This document shows positions 61,039 to 64,000 of a DNA stretch of 64,000 nt, piece by piece; the stretch's first letter is position 1, and every line of letters starts with the position of its first letter. The notes under the pieces are model-generated. The model saw only the letters and a program-made list of their open reading frames with translations, did not search any database and was not told the origin of the DNA. The DNA comes from Burkholderia sp. BCC0322 (GTDB lineage: Bacteria > Pseudomonadota > Gammaproteobacteria > Burkholderiales > Burkholderiaceae). Both the position numbers and the translations under genes were made by a program. Where the stretch lies: NCBI RefSeq assembly GCF_902833045.1, contig NZ_CADFDU010000003.1, positions 558,001-622,000 on the forward strand, given 5' to 3'.

Positions 61039-62610
61039 TCAACTCGACACATACCTCGACGGTAGCGCCGGCGCGTCCGCCGGAATCGTGACGAGCGACG
61101 TATTCAGCCAACCCTGCGGCGAGCCGTTCGACTGCGCATAGGCGCCGACGTACGGCATCATCCGCGTCGTCTGATAGACCTGCGGCGTCCACCCGGCGGG
61201 CGCGAGGAAGATCGACGTCGCGCGCTTTTCGCTATAGGCGGACGCACCGTACGTCGAGATGTTCCACAGCGTCTGCTGATACGTCGCATAGTCGGCGTTG
61301 TGCCGCGAACCGCCAGCCTGCCAGCCTTCGAGCTGGATAAACGTGTTGTACGTGCCCGCGCCCGCGAGCAGGTTGTTCACCGTGCGCCCGTACAGGAACG
61401 ACAGGATCAGCCCGCAGCCTGCCGGCGCGAAATCGCTGCCGACGCTCAGGTAATAGCGGCCCGTCGTGTTCAAAACCGATGCGTAGTGCGAGTTGCCGAT
61501 ATCCGTCGACGTCGTCAGCCCGCTCGCGCCCATGAAGCTGTCGAACGCCTGCATCGTGACGCCCGCCGGCAGGTCGCTCGTCGCGCTGATCGCGACGATA
61601 TGGGAACCGGCCGCCAGCTGCGTCAGGAACGCGGCCAGCGTGCCCGCGACCCAGTTGCGCTGCGCATCGACGAACGGAAACGCGCGATAGCCCGTCAACG
61701 CAAACACCGCAGGATCGGAGCCGGCTTGCCATGCGATCTGCGGCACCCACATCGTCAACGGGCCCGCGTTCGATGCAGTGGATACGTACTGCTTCAACGC
61801 GTCGATCAGTTGCGCATCGGCAGCGGGCAGCGCGCCATAAGCGGCGCCATTCTGCCAGCGCTGCACCCATTGCGCGACGAAGCCCGCGAGCTGACCGCCG
61901 GTGAAGTCGGCCGGCGGCACGTAGCCGAGCGGGCCGGTACTTTGGTACGCGGACTGGATCGCCGCGGCCGTGCGCACGTTGGTGCCGAACATGCTGTTCG
62001 CGAAATCCTGGCAGTTGTTGGCCGGCGGCGTCGCGAGCTGCGCGAGCGGGACGACCCACGCGCCGTTCGCGGTCGGGACGCCGCGATACAGCGTGAGATT
62101 CGCGATCGAGTCGTGACCGGGAAACGTGGCGGCGTCGGCGCCCGACACGTAGCCGGCCGACGGCGTGACGCTGACGGTGGTCGGTTGCGACCCGAACGGA
62201 TGCGTGTACGAGATCGCAAACGATGCATCCCCGCCGGCCAGGCTGAACGATCCCGTGCAGTCGCCCCAGCTGTTCGACGCGCTGACGGCAGTCGATTGCC
62301 CGGTTGCGACCTGCGCTTGCGACGCCTGCGGCAGCGAGCCGCTCTGGCTCGCCGCGTTGCCGTACGCGAGTGTCGTCGACGGGATCGCATTGACGACGTT
62401 GATCGTGATCGAGCGGTCGGCGATGCCGTAGCTGCGCACGGACGCATCCGCGGCGCCGGTGGCGGCGAACGACGACGCGGACGTCGGGTTGCCGTCGCCG
62501 CCGCAGGCAGCCAGCGTGCCGACGAGCGGCGACAGGGTCAGCGCGGCGCCGCGCTGGATGAAGCGCCGGCGGTTCGGCGCGGACGGACGTTCGGGTTTCG
62601 AAGCGGTCAT
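61039..62610 (-). CDS. Tat-exported putative lipoprotein of unknown function
   Basis: 523 residues. The N-terminus has a twin-arginine motif (NRRRFIQRGAALTLSPLVG) followed by a lipobox-like LAACGG with Cys at about 36, so the protein is probably folded, exported by Tat and lipidated. The rest has no domain I recognise: a Ser/Thr/Ala-rich segment, a few Cys (SWGDCTG, ANNCQDFA, PAGCGLIL), and strand-rich repeats with Trp/Tyr. Genes of this type occur alone in Burkholderia. An 18-bp palindrome in its promoter (62659) suggests tight control. Confidence 0.75.
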   Translation of the reverse strand: MTASKPERPSAPNRRRFIQRGAALTLSPLVGTLAACGGDGNPTSASSFAATGAADASVRSYGIADRSITINVVNAIPSTTLAYGNAASQSGSLPQASQAQVATGQSTAVSASNSWGDCTGSFSLAGGDASFAISYTHPFGSQPTTVSVTPSAGYVSGADAATFPGHDSIANLTLYRGVPTANGAWVVPLAQLATPPANNCQDFANSMFGTNVRTAAAIQSAYQSTGPLGYVPPADFTGGQLAGFVAQWVQRWQNGAAYGALPAADAQLIDALKQYVSTASNAGPLTMWVPQIAWQAGSDPAVFALTGYRAFPFVDAQRNWVAGTLAAFLTQLAAGSHIVAISATSDLPAGVTMQAFDSFMGASGLTTSTDIGNSHYASVLNTTGRYYLSVGSDFAPAGCGLILSFLYGRTVNNLLAGAGTYNTFIQLEGWQAGGSRHNADYATYQQTLWNISTYGASAYSEKRATSIFLAPAGWTPQVYQTTRMMPYVGAYAQSNGSPQGWLNTSLVTIPADAPALPSRYVSS

Positions 62611-62658
62611 GGGCGTTCCTGGTCACGGGTTCGGGAGGTGACAACGGCGATCCGGCGC

Positions 62659-62676
62659 ATTGCACACGTGTGCAAT
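62659..62676. promoter_or_regulatory. 18-bp perfect palindrome before the Tat lipoprotein gene
   Basis: ATTGCACACGTGTGCAAT, perfect over all 18 bp with a central CG as in LacI-type operators. It lies 49-66 bp upstream of the ATG at 62610. The binder is unknown; no regulator is encoded beside it except the TetR gene, whose operator is different. Confidence 0.7.
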
Positions 62677-62879
62677 ACCGGTCGATATGAGTCGATTGCC
62701 GGCACATGCGCCGCGCGTATTTATGCGGGAGATCGATGAAACGCCCGCGACGAAACCGAGTCGTGCATGTGACGCCGCGCACGCGGCAGGGGGGAACGGA
62801 GCGAGGAATGCCGGCGCGACGTTTGGGCGCCCGGCGGGGATCGGGTAAAGTGCCGCTCAACATGCCGGTTCGACGTTAC

Positions 62880-62894
62880 TAGACGACCGGTCTA
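62880..62894. promoter_or_regulatory. TetR operator before its own gene
   Basis: TAGAC-GACCG-GTCTA, an inverted repeat 22 bp before the TetR ATG. The same operator (TAGAC-GACTG-GTCTA) lies before the next gene at 63578-63592, so it marks the regulator's target sequence. Confidence 0.88.
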
Positions 62895-62916
62895 ATCGTT
62901 GCTAACATACGTCATC

Positions 62917-63537
62917 ATGAATGCATCTTCAGGCGCGGAAGTCCGCCAGCACATCCTGGATATCGCCAAGCCGATCATGCTCCACAAGGGGTTTTCGGCG
63001 GTCGGTCTGAACGAGATTCTCGCTGCGGCGGGCATCCCGAAGGGCTCGTTCTACCATTACTTCGGCTCGAAAGAGGCATTCGGCGAAGCGCTGCTCGAAT
63101 CGTATTTCGACGGCTATCTCGCGCATCTCGACAACCTGTTCAAGCATCAGGCCGGCACGGGCGCCGAGCGCTTGATGACGTACTGGCGCAACTGGCTGCA
63201 CACGCAATGCGCGGACGATCCGGAAGGCAAGTGCCTCGCGGTGAAGCTCGGCGCGGAAGTGTCCGACCTGTCGGAAGCGATGCGCACGGTGCTGCGGCAC
63301 GGCACGAGCCAGATCATCGAGCGGCTCGCGGGCGGCATCGAGGCCGGGCTGGCCGACGGTTCGCTGAGCGGCGTCGCCGATCCGTCTTACACAGCCGCGA
63401 TCCTCTACGAGCTGTGGCTGGGCGCAACGCTGCTGGAAAAGATCCACCGCAACCGCCAGCCGCTCGAAAGGGCGATGGTCGAAACGCGGCGCATGCTGAA
63501 CCTGCCGCCGGCCGCGCATGACGGAGCGCAGTCGTAA
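62917..63537 (+). CDS. TetR-family repressor
   Basis: 206 residues from the ATG at 62917 (an upstream ATG at 62899 lies close to the operator). The HTH (about 8-55) reads VRQHILDIAKPIMLHKGFSA then GIPKGSFYHYFGSKEAFGEA, as in the AcuR/NemR-like group that senses electrophiles or reactive aldehydes. Its operator occurs before its own gene and before the oxidoreductase gene, so it represses both and is freed by the substrate of that enzyme. Confidence 0.93.
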   Translation: MNASSGAEVRQHILDIAKPIMLHKGFSAVGLNEILAAAGIPKGSFYHYFGSKEAFGEALLESYFDGYLAHLDNLFKHQAGTGAERLMTYWRNWLHTQCADDPEGKCLAVKLGAEVSDLSEAMRTVLRHGTSQIIERLAGGIEAGLADGSLSGVADPSYTAAILYELWLGATLLEKIHRNRQPLERAMVETRRMLNLPPAAHDGAQS

Positions 63538-63540
63538 CCC

Positions 63541-63567
63541 GGGCGCGCACTGGCGCGCCTTGTTTTT
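63541..63567 (+). terminator. Terminator between TetR and oxidoreductase genes
   Basis: GGGCGCGC-ACTG-GCGCGCC followed by TTGTTTTT. It separates the two genes, so each has its own operator-controlled promoter. Confidence 0.85.
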
Positions 63568-63577
63568 GCCCCGATTC

Positions 63578-63592
63578 TAGACGACTGGTCTA
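63578..63592. promoter_or_regulatory. TetR operator before the oxidoreductase gene
   Basis: TAGAC-GACTG-GTCTA, 14 of 15 bases identical to the site at 62880. It is 178 bp before the oxidoreductase ATG. Confidence 0.85.
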
Positions 63593-63770
63593 CTTACACG
63601 CGCATGACGAACGCATCGCTCCGCGTTACGCTGTCCCGATTGCTCCAACTGCACGCGTGCGACCGTGACGGCCTGGCGTCGGCGCTGACACACGTGCGTG
63701 CCTTCTGCTGCCTCATCCCTGATCCGATCGTGCCCACGAAGCACGCTTATTCCTGTTGACGGAGACTCAC

Positions 63771-64000
63771 ATGCCGCAAACCAAGACCGCAAACCGCCAG
63801 ATCATCCTGAATTCGCGCCCGGTCGGCGCGCCGACGCCGGACAACTTCCGCACCGAATCCGCTGACGTGCCGACGCCCGGCGCCGGCCAGGTGCTGCTGC
63901 GCACGGTCTGGCTGTCGCTCGACCCGTACATGCGCGGCCGGATGAGCGACGCACCGTCCTATGCGCCCCCGGCCGAACTCGGCCAGCCGATGGTCGGCGG
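63771..64000 (+). CDS. NADP-dependent oxidoreductase (MDR family), 5' part
   Basis: 76 complete codons before the window ends. The start (NRQIILNSRPVGAPTPDNFR, LRTVWLSLDPYMRGRMSD) matches zinc-independent medium-chain reductases of the CurA/2-alkenal reductase group, which reduce alpha,beta-unsaturated aldehydes and ketones with NADPH. Regulation by the upstream TetR protein would fit detoxification of reactive electrophiles. C-terminal part not visible. Confidence 0.9.
   Translation, partial: MPQTKTANRQIILNSRPVGAPTPDNFRTESADVPTPGAGQVLLRTVWLSLDPYMRGRMSDAPSYAPPAELGQPMVG

Noticed and set aside
1-64000. CRISPR arrays, tRNA or rRNA genes, prophage or complete IS elements
   Set aside because: No regularly spaced direct repeats, cloverleaf genes, rRNA motifs, or transposase or integrase proteins were seen.

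Overview
The window is dense, about two-thirds GC and almost entirely chromosomal, and its gene families (DUF4148, DUF3562, Tae4/PAAR, a PcaR-type IclR regulator, a KfrA-like coiled-coil protein, hydroxyproline genes) point to a Burkholderia, most likely of the cepacia complex. The loosely packed accessory and regulatory content suggests a secondary replicon, but that is inference. No rRNA, tRNA, CRISPR array or complete insertion sequence was seen.

Layout. 1-1.1 kb: a lower-GC type VI secretion cassette on the minus strand, with a PAAR spike protein (its start apparently frameshifted) followed 3 nt later by a Tae4 peptidoglycan amidase cut by the window edge. 1.4-4.9 kb: an AsnC/Lrp regulator divergent from an aromatic amino acid permease and an aromatic aminotransferase. 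5-7.9 kb: three small proteins behind an FNR-type promoter, facing a response regulator-fnr operon. 8-12.3 kb: a trans-3-hydroxy-L-proline catabolic cluster (reductase, GntR regulator, orphan ABC binding protein, dehydratase). 12.4-16 kb: a class A penicillin-binding protein and a PilZ c-di-GMP protein. 16-23.6 kb: small secreted proteins, a putative membrane protein, a DUF1326-DUF2182-EamA operon and a two-component system.

23.7-40.3 kb is a stress/low-oxygen island: two universal stress proteins, a DedA-rhodanese fusion, a ProY-like permease, a chemoreceptor, a sigma-54 activator, a hybrid kinase, and DUF3562, DUF4142, PRC-barrel, CBS and several tiny proteins. Three promoters (5508, 23777, 28302) carry FNR-type boxes with the same 28.5-nt distance from box centre to a -10 hexamer, so they probably form a regulon of the fnr gene at 6679-7458.

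40.4-45.4 kb: a MipA-like outer-membrane protein, then an operon of a FAN1-type nuclease and a nuclease-helicase fusion with a LexA box over its start. 45.7-51.8 kb: a PcaR-type IclR regulator, a MurA paralogue, a MHS transporter and 4-hydroxyphenylpyruvate dioxygenase; PcaR-like boxes in pairs 21 bp apart lie both before the regulator and in the transporter-dioxygenase gap. 51.8-54.1 kb: a beheaded flavin oxidoreductase, a DUF2252 protein and a 292-bp inverted-repeat element flanked by CTAG that looks like a MITE. 54.5-64 kb: RibBA with a degenerate GTP cyclohydrolase domain, an esterase, a LuxR regulator, a thiolase, a KfrA-like protein, a Tat lipoprotein, and a TetR regulator sharing its operator with the downstream oxidoreductase gene.

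Most calls rest on motifs read by eye; no database search was possible.
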